Assembly: GCA_035602605.1 (NCBI GenBank)
Contig: DATNLZ010000044.1
Span: 1-10,089, forward strand
Direction of reading: 5' to 3'
Length of the DNA stretch: 10,089 bases
Source: DASQHY01 sp035602605
Lineage (GTDB): Bacteria > Acidobacteriota > Terriglobia > Acidiferrales > UBA7541
The position numbers were made by a program, and so were the translations under genes. Shown here one piece after another: positions 1 to 6,661 of the stretch (its first letter is position 1; each line of letters begins with the position of its first letter). Under the pieces are notes generated by a model. It saw only the letters and a list, made by a program, of their open reading frames with translations, was not told the DNA's origin and searched no databases.

Positions 1-1
1 C

Positions 2-382
2 AACTCTACTCGCGACCGCTTGGGTCATTCTGACCTGGCAACCTGGGCGCCGCCAGTGGACATATATGAAACCGAGAACGAATTGGTCCTGAAGGTTGAC
101 CTGCCGGATCTCGAAGAGAAGGACATCGACGTACGCGTCGAGAACAATTTGTTGACCATCCGTGGAGAGCGAAAGTTCGAGAAGGACATCGGCGAGGACA
201 ATTACCTCCGAGTTGAACGCGCCTATGGTCCGTTCACGCGGAGTTTCTCCCTGCCGAACACGGTCCACTCCGAGAGCGTTCGGGCGGAGTATCGCAATGG
301 GGTCTTGTCCCTGTATCTGGCGAAGCGTGAGGAGTCCAAGCCGAAGCAGATAAAGATCAGCGTCTCAGCAAACGGCAAGTAA
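2..382 (+). CDS. Small heat-shock protein, Hsp20/alpha-crystallin family (5' end outside window)
   Basis: ATP-independent holdase chaperone that binds unfolding proteins in the cytoplasm. The reading frame is open from base 2, and a TTG at 20 is only an internal codon. The family normally has about 30 more N-terminal residues, so the gene starts upstream of the window. The alpha-crystallin domain runs from the WAPPVDIYET segment to near the C-terminus. The family signature A-x-x-x-N-G-V-L is visible as AEYRNGVLSLYL, and the C-terminal I-x-I anchor appears as QIKI. The stop is TAA at 380-382. The DUF2934 gene follows 65 bp downstream on the same strand. Family membership is seen directly in the sequence. 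The chaperone role is known for the family. Confidence 0.95.
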   Translation, partial: NSTRDRLGHSDLATWAPPVDIYETENELVLKVDLPDLEEKDIDVRVENNLLTIRGERKFEKDIGEDNYLRVERAYGPFTRSFSLPNTVHSESVRAEYRNGVLSLYLAKREESKPKQIKISVSANGK

Positions 383-447
383 TCCACATCTCATATGCGG
401 AGGTCGGTCGGCGCTCCGCCGCCGTACTGACAACCAAGGAGGTTGCC

Positions 448-639
448 ATGTTTGGACGCAGAGAACCCTCGGGAGAAGAGATCGCTCACCGGGCGCATGA
501 GTTGTATCTTCAACGCGGCGGCGAACACGGAAAAGATGTCGAGGACTGGGTTAGAGCCGAAAAAGAGCTGAGCGACGAACCTGTCGCGGGACCAGCGAAA
601 ACGAGGGCCACTCAAGCCGGTCGTAACGCGTCTATCTAA
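448..639 (+). CDS. DUF2934 domain small protein
   Basis: A 63-residue protein of unknown function matching the DUF2934 pattern: I-A-x-R-A-x-E-L-Y-x-x-R-G-G, then a D-x-E-D-W-x-x-A-E-x-E-L stretch (residues about 9-42). After this comes a short polar tail ending NASI. The ATG at 448 is supported by a strong Shine-Dalgarno, AAGGAGG at 436-442, five bases upstream. Such proteins are common in Acidobacteriota and Proteobacteria, often near stress genes, and the Hsp20 gene just upstream fits that. No catalytic residues or membrane segments are visible. Assignment to the domain is confident; the function is unknown. Confidence 0.85.
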   Translation: MFGRREPSGEEIAHRAHELYLQRGGEHGKDVEDWVRAEKELSDEPVAGPAKTRATQAGRNASI

Positions 640-928
640 TTGACGCCCCGCCTATGAGTAAACATGTTGTCTCGCAAGTGGCACGAGCGAGACAACAGAC
701 CCCACGGCTTGACGGCCCGGCTTGAGCAGCCGAGAACGGACAGATCTTTCGTTTGGAGGGGGCGGGCCAGTCCGTCCCTTCACGTGTTCATAAAATGCGC
801 GCCTAAACACGGAGAACGCTCGTTCCACCGACCATCTATTTGCTGGTGAAGACGCGTGTGGCTGTCAAAAACCCACTTCATCCAGTGGTTCCCCATTGAC
901 GGAACTCGAAGCAGAATCGAGGTTGCCA
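640..928 (+). other. Stretch without a recognised gene, containing an 11-bp inverted repeat
   Basis: The open frames here (for example 664-849) give arginine- and proline-rich translations that resemble no family I know, lack a good ribosome-binding site, and overlap the inverted repeat at 665-697. I treat the stretch as non-coding. Confidence 0.4.
665..697. repeat. Perfect 11-bp inverted repeat downstream of the DUF2934 gene
   Basis: The arms TGTTGTCTCGC (665-675) and GCGAGACAACA (687-697) are exact reverse complements, separated by an 11-base spacer. It lies 25 bp after the DUF2934 stop codon. It could be a transcript-end hairpin, but no T-run follows, or a dyad binding site for a dimeric regulator. 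The symmetry is seen directly; the role is inference. Confidence 0.6.
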
Positions 929-1066
929 ATGGTCGCGGAAATCATGGAGTGGGTGTCCATTACGGCGTTGCTCATGGTGGTTTCATGGCGCCCCTTCGCG
1001 AGTTACCAAAAATACCTCTGGACTTGGTGGTTTGTGCGGGCGCCGTCATGGGGGTCCTGGCTTTAA
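929..1066 (+). CDS. Possible small Trp-rich hydrophobic protein (45 aa)
   Basis: A 45-codon ORF with an ATG at 929 and a weak GAGG at 918-921. The translation has a hydrophobic stretch (WVSITALLMVVSW) followed by an aromatic C-terminal part rich in tryptophan (YLWTWW, then SWGSWL). This composition resembles a short membrane peptide more than a random reading of this DNA. No family is recognised. A longer frame in another phase (856-1143, GTG start) overlaps it and looks less protein-like. Low confidence that either is expressed. Confidence 0.25.
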   Translation: MVAEIMEWVSITALLMVVSWRPFASYQKYLWTWWFVRAPSWGSWL

Positions 1067-1195
1067 TTTCATCAAACACAGAATCGGGACTCACTACGGC
1101 GTCGATAACAGAAAGGCCTGGCCCTACGGGCAAGTCAGTGTAAGGCTGTGAGCGTAGTGGTCCTGGGCGCCACTGTAAGGGCAAGCGAGACGCCA

Positions 1196-1390
1196 ATGGC
1201 AGACACAAACAATACGGGAACCAGGCTGATCGAAGAAGTCGCTCTTTTTCCGGAATCCGTGCGATTCGAAAGCGAGCCCTGGACCTCTTTCGACATGGCT
1301 GGTGAAATTATTCGAGAATTGCGGAAGGCCTCTGAAAACAAAAAGGTCTATGCGCCTCCAACGAAAAACGACATGAGAAAGGCGGCTTGA
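1196..1390 (+). CDS. Hypothetical small acidic/amphipathic protein (64 aa)
   Basis: Unrecognised protein. The frame extends upstream to a GTG at 1148, but the ATG at 1196 gives a more natural N-terminus (MADTNNTG), with a GAGA-like purine run just ahead. The translation has normal protein character: a mixed acidic segment (LIEEVALFPESVRFESEPW), a helix-like stretch (FDMAGEIIRELRKASENKK) and a basic end. There is no signal peptide or membrane segment. It lies about 80 bp before the GH130 remnant in a different frame. The motif ALFPE occurs in GH130 N-terminal regions, but nothing around it matches, so I do not connect the two. Confidence 0.4.
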   Translation: MADTNNTGTRLIEEVALFPESVRFESEPWTSFDMAGEIIRELRKASENKKVYAPPTKNDMRKAA

Positions 1391-1472
1391 AGGACGACCA
1401 GCTACAAAGACCGAGTGGAGTGCAAACATCCAATCGCCGACGCCAGTTTGGCCGAACAATGCGTGGGATACA

Positions 1473-1958
1473 CCACTCGGAGCTCACATCTGGATCTCTC
1501 ACTCTCCCGATCTGCGGCACTGGGGAAATCACAAGCTCATGCTGGGAGCCCGCCGTGGCGCCTGGTGGGATGCGAACAAGATTGGGATGTCACCTCCGCC
1601 GATTGAAACCTCAAGAGGCTGGCTGATGATCTATCATCTCGTGCGAAGGACGCCTTCGAGCTCCATCTATCGGCTGGGTCTGGCCCTCTTCGATCTTCAA
1701 CAACCAGAAAAATGCCTGGTTCGAGGGGATTCCTGGATGTTTGCGCCCGAAGCGAAGTACGAACGTCATGGAGATGTCCAAGACGTCGTGTGTCCCTGCG
1801 GCTATACGGTGGCATCGGATGGGGACACTATCAATCTTTACTACGGTACTGCCGATTCGAGTATTGCATTGGCGCACGACAGTATTCGCAGTCTTCTGGC
1901 CTGGCTGGACGCCAATGGCCATTCCGAATATGCTCACGACCGTCGGCTATGCAAGTAA
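1473..1958 (+). pseudogene. GH130-family glycosidase/phosphorylase, C-terminal half only
   Basis: GH130 enzymes cleave or phosphorolyse beta-mannosidic linkages with a five-bladed propeller of roughly 300-350 residues. Only about 160 residues remain here. Recognisable family text starts at GAHIWISHSPDLRHWG, followed by WWDANKIGMSPPPIET, GWLMIYHLVR, YRLGLALFDLQQP and YERHGDVQDVVCPCG. It ends with LYYGTADSSIALA and a final helix that closes the gene normally at TAA 1956-1958. Upstream of about 1473 the same frame stays open to 1377 but no longer resembles the family, and no N-terminal half is visible nearby. The first in-frame ATG (1539) would delete even more of the fold. I infer a truncated, non-functional remnant created by recombination near 1470. 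Confidence 0.8.
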
Positions 1959-2041
1959 TCATTTAATTCGGCCGGCGGCACATTCCGCGCTATGAACTGG
2001 CGAATTGATTTGGTGCACATGGCCGGATACGGAGAATCATC

Positions 2042-2249
2042 ATGTCGATTAATTGTCCATACTGTAGGAGTCAAAGAATCCATCGATCAGTCCAAGGGCG
2101 TCCTTGAATCTGGTCTTCTGGCCATGATTTTCGTGCGACCGTTTCGCTGCGAGAAATGCGATTACCGATTTTTTCGCTGGTCCATCACCGAAAAGTCTGG
2201 GCCGGCAAGGCCGCCTGACGAGTTAGCAATGGGGATAGCCAGGGACTGA
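2042..2249 (+). pseudogene. Short zinc-ribbon protein (CPYC...CEKC) interrupted by a one-base frameshift
   Basis: The ATG at 2042 is preceded by GGAGA at 2031-2035 with proper spacing. The frame then reads MSINCPYCRSQRIHRS before running to a TGA at 2105-2107. The adjoining frame carries the continuation: SKGVLESGLLAMIFVRP, then FRCEKCDYRFFRW, to a stop at 2247-2249. Skipping the single G at 2090 joins them into a protein of about 68 residues with two C-x2-C knuckles flanking a hydrophobic segment. I recall this architecture from short acidobacterial proteins. Reading only the longer frame from ATG 1992 would place an unrelated leader before it and lose the first cysteine pair. This is either a real inactivating mutation or a base error. 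The function of the intact family is unknown to me. Confidence 0.7.
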
Positions 2250-2304
2250 AGACGTGGACGATGTCCGTTTCAGGCAGTCCAAAGCCGGCTGTTTAAGATG
2301 GTTT

Positions 2305-2310
2305 AGGGGG
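2305..2310 (+). promoter_or_regulatory. Ribosome-binding site deciding the TTG start of rpoD
   Basis: AGGGGG lies eight bases before TTG 2319. An in-frame TAG at 2304-2306 excludes any earlier start, and the next candidate (GTG 2328) would be too far from this site. Confidence 0.6.
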
Positions 2311-2318
2311 AAAAGTTC

Positions 2319-4031
2319 TTGTCGCTTGTGCTTGAAGAAAAGATCGATAAGGTCCGCAACCTCATCAACCTGGGCAAGAAACGCGGCTATCTGCTCTCTG
2401 ATGAGGTGAACGACATTCTCCCGGCAGATGCGCAGTCGTCCGAAGAGATTGACAATTTTGTCTCCATTTTGGAGGGCCACGGAATCGACATCTATGAGGA
2501 TGCGGCGGCGGCGAAGGCTGCGCGCGCAACACACGAAGGTGCTGAGCCAACCGAAGTCGAGGCTAAGAAGGAGGCTACGGATAGCGAGGAGGTCGAGCTC
2601 AACCTGGCGCCAGGCCTTCTAGACAAGAACAACGACCCCGTCCGTATGTACATGCGCGAGATGGGCACCGTGCCGTTGTTGAAGCGCCAAGCCGAGGTGG
2701 CCATCGCCAAGCGCATCGAGCGCGGGCACCTATTGGTCTTCAAGACAGTCTCTCGCTCGCCGATTGTGCTCAAGGAACTGCTGGCCACTGGCGAAGACCT
2801 TCACAAGGGTACGCGGTCGATTGAGGAAATTGTTCGGTTCGACAAAGAAATAACTGAAGAAATAATTGAGAGCAAGACGCGAAATACACTGCGGATCATC
2901 GAAAAAATCGAGAAGCTCTACGAGGTGGGACTCAAGCAGGCGGCCCGGCTCAAACACATGCCGAGATCAAACAAGCCTGTACATCTGCGGACGCGGCACC
3001 AACTGGCCCGGACACGTATTGCAATGTCGCTGCTGGTCCGCGGGATCGATTTCACTCCAGTAGAAAAAAAGCGTCTGATCGACACGATGCGGCACACAGT
3101 CGAACGTCTGCATTCGCTGGAGCGCGACGCCGGCCGGCTTGAACGCCGTGCCGACGCCGCTCGCGGCAATTTGGCCGCGGAAGCGCGCAAGGGACTGCGC
3201 TCGCGCCGCTTGCAGCTAAAGGAGATCGAAGAATCGAGCGGTGTTGGGTTGACTGGTCTGAAGCGCGCTCTCACGCTGATCCTGCGCGGCGAGGCTGACG
3301 CCGAACAAGCAAAGAAAGAGCTGACCGGCGCAAACCTTCGATTGGTTGTGTCCATCGCTAAGAAGTACACCAACCGCGGCCTTGAGTTTTTAGATTTGAT
3401 CCAGGAAGGCAACATTGGCCTCATGAAGGCCGTGGACAGGTTCGAGTGGCGCCGCGGCTACAAGTTCTCGACTTATGGCACGTGGTGGATTCGCCAGGCT
3501 GTCACCCGCGCCATTGCCGACCAGGCGCGCACGATCCGCGTCCCAGTACATATGATCGAGGCGATCAACAAGATGACCCGCATGACCCAGCAACTGGTGC
3601 AGGAGCTTGGCCACGAGCCCACCTCAGAAGAGATCGCCAAGCGTATGGATATCCCTGTCGACAAGGTGCGCAGCACAAAGAAGGTCGCGCAGCAGCCCAT
3701 CTCAATCGAGACGCCCATCGGACAGGAGGGAGATTCGCACCTGGGCGATTTCATAGAGGACAAGGCTGTCGTGTCACCCTCAGACGCGGTTATCAACCTT
3801 GACCTTAAAGAACAGACGGCATCACTGCTGAGGACGCTTACTCCGCGCGAGGAAAAAATCATCAAGATGCGCTTTGGTCTGGACGATCGTGGCGAGCACA
3901 CGCTCGAGGAAGTGGGCCAGTCGTTTGCTGTGACACGCGAGCGCATCCGGCAGATCGAGGCGAAGGCGTTGCGCAAACTGCGTCATCCGTCGCGCTCGCA
4001 CAAGCTCCGAGTTTTTCTCAAACGCGGCTAG
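2319..4031 (+). CDS. rpoD: RNA polymerase sigma factor RpoD (sigma-70 group 1 type)
   Basis: Promoter-recognition subunit of RNA polymerase, 570 residues. Region 1.1 covers about residues 1-60 (KVRNLINLGKKRGYLLSDEV). Region 1.2 covers 104-137 (DPVRMYMREMGTVPLL). A long charged non-conserved region follows. Region 2 covers 335-405 (ANLRLVVSIAKKYTNRG, FLDLIQEGNIGLMKAVDRF, RGYKFST). Region 3 covers 410-485 (PISIETPIG, DSHLGDFIED). Region 4 covers 500-565 (LTPREEKIIKMRFG, and the helix-turn-helix TLEEVGQSFAVTRERIRQIE). It starts at TTG. Two residues differ from the near-universal consensus in region 2.3/2.4: Trp377 where Tyr is usual (FEYRRG) and Gly387 where Ala is usual (STYATWW). The primase gene dnaG, a common upstream neighbour of rpoD, is absent. 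It may be the main sigma factor or an extra paralogue; sequence alone does not decide. The gene appears intact. Confidence 0.95.
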   Translation: MSLVLEEKIDKVRNLINLGKKRGYLLSDEVNDILPADAQSSEEIDNFVSILEGHGIDIYEDAAAAKAARATHEGAEPTEVEAKKEATDSEEVELNLAPGLLDKNNDPVRMYMREMGTVPLLKRQAEVAIAKRIERGHLLVFKTVSRSPIVLKELLATGEDLHKGTRSIEEIVRFDKEITEEIIESKTRNTLRIIEKIEKLYEVGLKQAARLKHMPRSNKPVHLRTRHQLARTRIAMSLLVRGIDFTPVEKKRLIDTMRHTVERLHSLERDAGRLERRADAARGNLAAEARKGLRSRRLQLKEIEESSGVGLTGLKRALTLILRGEADAEQAKKELTGANLRLVVSIAKKYTNRGLEFLDLIQEGNIGLMKAVDRFEWRRGYKFSTYGTWWIRQAVTRAIADQARTIRVPVHMIEAINKMTRMTQQLVQELGHEPTSEEIAKRMDIPVDKVRSTKKVAQQPISIETPIGQEGDSHLGDFIEDKAVVSPSDAVINLDLKEQTASLLRTLTPREEKIIKMRFGLDDRGEHTLEEVGQSFAVTRERIRQIEAKALRKLRHPSRSHKLRVFLKRG

Positions 4032-4376
<345 letters not shown>

Positions 4377-4383
4377 CATGCCT

Positions 4384-4507
4384 TATTGAAATCTATGGAT
4401 TCTTGTTGATTCTAAGTGATTGGTATTGAATCGTTTGCGGCACGCTTGTTGAAGTTGATTGAAAGTTGTGGAAGTTGAGTGCTTTCGCAGCTACAAAATC
4501 ATCTACA
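4384..4507. repeat. Direct repeat copy 1 (about 124 bp)
   Basis: This segment recurs in the same orientation at 6662-6786 with about seven mismatches and one single-base gap. It begins TATTGAAAT and ends AATCATCTACA. It starts a few bases after the tRNA-Pro fragment. Inside are iterated GTTGA/TTGAA motifs that could be integrase arm-type binding sites (inference). I see no coding potential. Confidence 0.9.
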
Positions 4508-4585
4508 GAAGAATGGATTCACCTGATCTGGGCGGAAACTATCTTCAGCGCTGTCGGTCGCCAAGACCTCGCAAAATCTTCCGCG

Positions 4586-4723
4586 TGGCGCGCCCGGCTC
4601 TACGCGCGCGGTTGCGGCGTGGATCTTCCAACGTTGCCAGCGATTCTCGGGCACACGAACATTCAGATGACGATGCGGTATGTCCACCCGGCTGAATACC
4701 ACCTTGAAAGAATGGTGGCGTGA
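4586..4723 (+). pseudogene. Tyrosine recombinase (phage integrase family), C-terminal fragment
   Basis: About 45 residues match the end of the catalytic domain of tyrosine recombinases: RLYARGCGVDL, then the conserved L-G-H box (ILGHTNIQ) and MTMRYVHP with the nucleophilic tyrosine. The upstream H-x-L-R-H-T box and the rest of the enzyme are absent. The in-frame sequence before 4586 does not resemble an integrase, and the direct repeat ends at 4507. The fragment runs to TGA at 4721-4723. Its position beside the tRNA-Pro scar suggests it is the remains of the integrase that used that site. Non-functional. Confidence 0.8.
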
Positions 4724-4782
4724 TGCCGATGAAGTTTTGCCTAGCACAGCGGTCTGGCTCCAATTTCTTTTCCTAATTCCGC

Positions 4783-5328
4783 CTAGCGACGTATCTCAAC
4801 GGGCGTCCCAACCCGGACTAGCGGCCAGATTTCCTCAATCTCCGAGTTGGTCACACCGATGCACCCATCCGTCCAGTCCACCTGGCGTTGCAGACTGCCG
4901 ACCCAGGCATATTTGCTGTCAAGACCGTGGATTTCGATATTGCCTCCAGGTTTGACACCTAGCTTGCGTGCGCGCTCCTGGTCGGCATAATTCGGGTAGG
5001 AGATGTGAAGAGCGAGATGGAACCGACTGTGCGAATTCTTCGAGTCAACTACGTACTCCCCCTCCGGCACTTTATGGTCGCCTTCCCGTTCCTTCGCTCC
5101 CACCGGTTCACGGCTGAGCGCCACGTTGTACGTTTTCAGAACCTTGCCATCGCGCATCAAGGTCATGGTTCGCGCCGACTTCTCAACCACCACCCTATCC
5201 GTCAGCGTTTTGTGAGGTGCGTCCTCTGTTTTCTTTGCTCCACACCCCGACGAAATGAAGAATAGAGGCACCACTAGCAGGGGAAGGAGCCGCGTGGCCC
5301 TACGAATCCGCCGAAAACCTTTCGTCAT
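4783..5328 (-). CDS. L,D-transpeptidase (YkuD domain) lipoprotein
   Basis: Cell-wall enzyme of the YkuD family, which forms or edits peptide cross-links in peptidoglycan through a cysteine nucleophile. With the ATG at 5328 the protein has 181 residues. It has a basic N-terminus (MTKGFRRIRR), a hydrophobic segment (LLPLLVVPLFF) and a lipobox-like ISSGC, so it is probably lipid-anchored on the periplasmic side. The YkuD domain follows from about residue 45, with GDHKVPEGEYVV, the catalytic HG (IEIHGL) and TDGCIGVTN carrying the Cys. Starts at 5349 and 5376 are possible but would put a polar extension before the signal segment. The start overlaps the end of the upstream membrane-protein gene by 29 bp, suggesting translational coupling. 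It may be an ordinary accessory transpeptidase or part of the toxin cassette. Confidence 0.85.
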   Translation of the reverse strand: MTKGFRRIRRATRLLPLLVVPLFFISSGCGAKKTEDAPHKTLTDRVVVEKSARTMTLMRDGKVLKTYNVALSREPVGAKEREGDHKVPEGEYVVDSKNSHSRFHLALHISYPNYADQERARKLGVKPGGNIEIHGLDSKYAWVGSLQRQVDWTDGCIGVTNSEIEEIWPLVRVGTPVEIRR

Positions 5329-5722
5329 TCGTCGTGGCCAGCCTGTCATGCACAAGGTATCGGGCGGAGTAGGCACCGCCAGTTGCGGCTAATACACCAA
5401 CTACAACTACGCCGATAATTCCAAACGCCTCGTGCCAAGAAGTAGGAAACTCGCGTTCGGCAAAGACGAATATCAATCCCGCCACCCCCACTGGTCCAAC
5501 CGCGTATGGCCACAGAGAAAGGCCCCGCTTCCCCGCCAAAGAGGCTGTGAGCAATGCTGCCAACGCCGGAAGCACGATTGTGTTTGCAATCACATCGGCC
5601 ACTGGAGGCATCTGGACTTCTGCGTGGCGAAAATGTGAAAGTGCTGGCCAGAGATAAAATTGCAGCCCGACTTGGCAAAGACAGTAGTTGACAAGGGCCA
5701 AGAGCCCATCTGCGAAACGCAC
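5300..5722 (-). CDS. Small integral membrane protein, candidate immunity protein of the RHS toxin
   Basis: A 140-residue protein not matching any family I can name. Hydrophobic segments lie at about residues 5-25, 43-64, 72-88 and 99-120, giving three to four membrane helices. The C-terminus is polar (HDRLATTNDERFSADS). The GTG start at 5722 has a strong Shine-Dalgarno (GGGAGGAG) that overlaps the stop codon of the preceding toxin domain. The intergenic gap is 12 bp and the 3' end overlaps the YkuD lipoprotein gene, so the three form one minus-strand operon. In RHS and other polymorphic toxin loci the gene directly after the toxin tip is normally the immunity gene. A membrane protein would be suitably placed against a cell-wall-acting toxin. 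That role is inferred from position only. Confidence 0.75.
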   Translation of the reverse strand: MRFADGLLALVNYCLCQVGLQFYLWPALSHFRHAEVQMPPVADVIANTIVLPALAALLTASLAGKRGLSLWPYAVGPVGVAGLIFVFAEREFPTSWHEAFGIIGVVVVGVLAATGGAYSARYLVHDRLATTNDERFSADS

Positions 5723-5734
5723 AGGGTCTCCTCC

Positions 5735-6118
5735 CTACGGGTTGACCTGCAAAGAATTGTTTTCCGATTCGATATTGAGTAGCTGTTGTAGTTGCTGGAA
5801 CTGACCGACCCCGCTCGGACTGTTCTTATTCACATTGATGCACCCAAGACTCAGCGTCCCCAAGTGGAGTGCGAAGCCTCTCCGTTTCCAAATCTCCCAC
5901 CCTGGGACGATGGGCCGTGGCTCTAGTCGGAACCAGTTCTGGTGCCCACGTCGGTTGTCGGGGTTTATCTTATATTTCCCAGGAGGAATCGGGCCATTGT
6001 AGTAGATCCCGCTGCATTTCGGCTGGTCCGCACACATTCCAAGTCCAGACTGCACGTCGTTAGGACCTACCTGCACTTGCCATGTGGGTCCGACTGGTGG
6101 CGGCGTATTTCTCGACAC
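5735..6118 (-). CDS. RHS C-terminal toxin domain, L,D-transpeptidase/Tlde1-like (DUF2778-type)
   Basis: A domain of about 125 residues with the features of Tlde1-type cell-wall effectors. GPIPPGKYKINPD is followed by NWFRLEP and then the active-site region FALHLGTLSLGCINVN, with His and the presumed nucleophilic Cys. The GTG at 6118 lacks a ribosome-binding site. The domain is really the tail of an RHS protein whose core is read in the neighbouring frame just upstream. The words CTYSISQHTLICV in that frame continue as SRNTPPPVG here, as expected for one uninterrupted protein. Loss of two bases in the GTGT run near 6118 would explain the shift. As it stands the toxin is disconnected from its delivery scaffold. 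The family name comes from motif similarity as I recall it. Confidence 0.75.
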   Translation of the reverse strand: MSRNTPPPVGPTWQVQVGPNDVQSGLGMCADQPKCSGIYYNGPIPPGKYKINPDNRRGHQNWFRLEPRPIVPGWEIWKRRGFALHLGTLSLGCINVNKNSPSGVGQFQQLQQLLNIESENNSLQVNP

Positions 6119-6347
6119 ATATCAGGGTATGCTGTGAAATGCTATACGTGCACTGTGCCAAGCAGAGGGGATCTGTGAAGCCAGTTGGGCTGTTGTAAAC
6201 GTATCTGTAAAAATTGGCCCCACCTTCAAAGTGGATCGGGTCTTCTCCAATGAACCTGCCAGTCGTCGGATCGTAGTATCTGGCGCGGTAGTAATACAGG
6301 CCGCTTTCGCTGTCAGATTCGCGGGCTGTGTACCGGAACTGGTTTAA
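6119..6347 (-). pseudogene. RHS repeat-associated core fragment
   Basis: The minus-strand frame from 6353 to a TAA at 6062-6060 reads NQFRYTARESDSESGLYYYR, then ARYYDPTTGRFIGEDPIHF, NFYRYVYNSPTGFTDPL. This is the conserved RHS-associated core that precedes the variable toxin tip. An in-frame TGA at 6356-6354 and loss of similarity upstream show that the large YD-repeat shell, usually over 1,000 residues, has been deleted. After TDPL the frame continues as the first residues of the toxin domain before the frameshift near 6118. There is no start codon or ribosome-binding site. This is the truncated end of an RHS polymorphic-toxin gene. The break near 6350 marks a recombination junction. Confidence 0.88.
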
Positions 6348-6360
6348 TCTCTCTCAGAAG

Positions 6361-6661
6361 TGCGAGCGAGCGCTAACATCGGCTCTGATAGTACCTTCGG
6401 AGTGCTCAAGTGCCAAGATCTAAGCCGTTTCATGCGTTCGCGCCGTTTTTTGGGCGCAGCGAATCATCACCGAACTTTTGGTGTACTGGAAAGGGGTTGT
6501 TGTGAGTGGTTATGCCAGCGGATAGCAGCTATCCGCTGGCATAAATCGCGTGCGTCTTCTGGAATGGCAGTGGTCCAACAGCAAGCAGATGCTTGACGGT
6601 GTTGAGCAGTGAACTGATCGGATGACGCGCAGCAGCCGCACGAAGATCGTCTGCGGTGACA
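6361..6661. other. Non-coding stretch between RHS remnant and second direct repeat
   Basis: No credible gene in either strand. Apart from the palindrome at 6510-6544 I see only short GC hairpins (for example GCGCC/GGCGC at 6440-6457). Confidence 0.5.
6510..6544. repeat. Perfect 35-bp palindrome (17-bp arms, one-base centre)
   Basis: TTATGCCAGCGGATAGC at 6510-6526 is the exact reverse complement of 6528-6544, with A6527 as the only unpaired base. There is no T-run and no gene immediately before it, so it is not a standard terminator. It could be a recombinase or resolvase site, a cruciform, a strong operator, or two joined element ends. Confidence 0.9.

Noticed and set aside
2918..3424. 168-codon minus-strand ORF within rpoD
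   Set aside because: Antisense to highly conserved sigma regions; Arg/Ser-rich translation without family resemblance.
6360..6596. Plus-strand open frame across the 35-bp palindrome
   Set aside because: The translation shows no family resemblance and the palindrome makes both strands look open; no ribosome-binding site.
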